Below are positions 20,061 to 20,399 of a DNA stretch of 20,399 nt, piece by piece (the stretch's first letter is position 1; each line of letters begins with the position of its first letter). The stretch lies in IMG/VR virus record IMGVR_UViG_3300032325_000051, positions 1-20,399 of that record; one strand, written 5' to 3'. A program made the position numbers and the translations under genes. Source of the DNA: a virus. Below the pieces are notes generated by a model that saw only the letters and a program-made list of their open reading frames with translations, searched no databases and was not told where the DNA came from.

Positions 20061-20399
20061 TCAAATTACGCTTTTAATAACTTCTAATCGTGTTTGGTTT
20101 ATTGTTTGTAGGTTGTGGTTTCTGTTGCAGTATTCACCATTCTTTTGTCCTCGTTCATCGTGTTCGGCAATCGCTTGTTCAATGCAACTCCAATCGTTTT
20201 TATATGCAAACAACGCACCGAAATTGTTTAGATGGTTAGTGTACGGCTCAACTGATGAACATACGATAGGCAATGAGTACGCACTCGCCTCAATTATCTT
20301 CAACTCGGATTTGTATCTGTTAAAGTGTTCCCCCGTTAAAGGTGCAAGTACTACATCAATCTCCGAATAGAAAGCACCGTATTTGTCGGCACTCGTTCC
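20061..20399 (-). CDS. Glycosyltransferase (GT-B, GT4/GT1-like), C-terminal part, runs off right edge
   Basis: 112 codons are visible and the frame is open to the right edge. The residues KYGAFYSEIDVVLAPLTG, FNRYKSELKIIEASAYSLP and IVCSSVEPYTNHLNN match the C-terminal nucleotide-sugar-binding half of GT-B glycosyltransferases. The conserved (K/S)xLKxxEAxAxxLPxV segment normally positions the sugar donor. The N-terminal acceptor domain is outside the window. A TTG at 20303 is not a credible start because the conserved sequence continues upstream. In phages such enzymes may glycosylate virion proteins, DNA, or host surface sugars; which applies here cannot be told. Confidence 0.82.
   Translation of the reverse strand, partial: GTSADKYGAFYSEIDVVLAPLTGEHFNRYKSELKIIEASAYSLPIVCSSVEPYTNHLNNFGALFAYKNDWSCIEQAIAEHDERGQKNGEYCNRNHNLQTINQTRLEVIKSVI

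Noticed and set aside
1-20399. Search for tRNA genes, integrase, attachment sites or a defence cassette
   Set aside because: No cloverleaf-like segment, recombinase motif or recognisable defence gene was seen; almost all bases are in virion, lysis or small phage genes.

Overview
The window is part of a tailed dsDNA bacteriophage or prophage of a Bacteroidota host, probably a flavobacterium-like one. The supporting signs are low GC, a canonical Bacteroidota promoter (TTG, 19-base spacer, TATCTTTG) at 673-702, a signal peptide ending in GYSQ, and a complete virion morphogenesis block of Bacteroidota-phage type. I recognise no tail sheath gene, so a siphovirus with a long non-contractile tail is the best guess. 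Every supported gene lies on the minus strand, so the map reads from high to low coordinates.

Right end (20399-17759): the C-terminal part of a glycosyltransferase, two small phage proteins (67 and 54 aa), the large terminase, and a tail assembly chaperone. The chaperone appears to be made in two forms through a -1 frameshift at a run of nine T (18066-18074). Tail block (17758-11495): a distal-tail or baseplate-like protein with an inserted binding-type domain, an 886-aa tail protein with a fibre-like C-terminus, and the tape measure protein. Head block (11463-8531): an XkdF-like prohead protease with an extra N-terminal domain, a scaffold-like protein, the major capsid protein and a probable tail tube protein, closed by a strong intrinsic terminator (8476-8506). 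Next (8442-6817) is a cluster of small virion-associated or adhesin-like genes. Two tandem small membrane proteins (holin candidates), a portal protein with unusual C-terminal domains, and head-tail connector genes follow (6827-3765). The lysis and auxiliary region (3781-739) has two overlapping membrane/envelope proteins (spanin candidates), a metallophosphoesterase, a DUF3310 protein, a GH108 lysozyme and a tail-completion-like protein. It ends in a terminator whose hairpin loop holds the last stop codon. At the left edge the host-type promoter starts a separate unit of a 56-aa protein, a small HTH protein and a pentapeptide-repeat protein that runs out of the window.

Most genes overlap by 1-23 bases, often as ATGA, which implies long polycistronic messages with coupled translation. 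Three of the few real intergenic gaps (8443-8472, 10539-10568, 11463-11492) are filled by the same 30-bp element, with a weaker partial copy at 17757-17776. This repeated start-codon-proximal element and the T9 frameshift are the two most interesting signals here.
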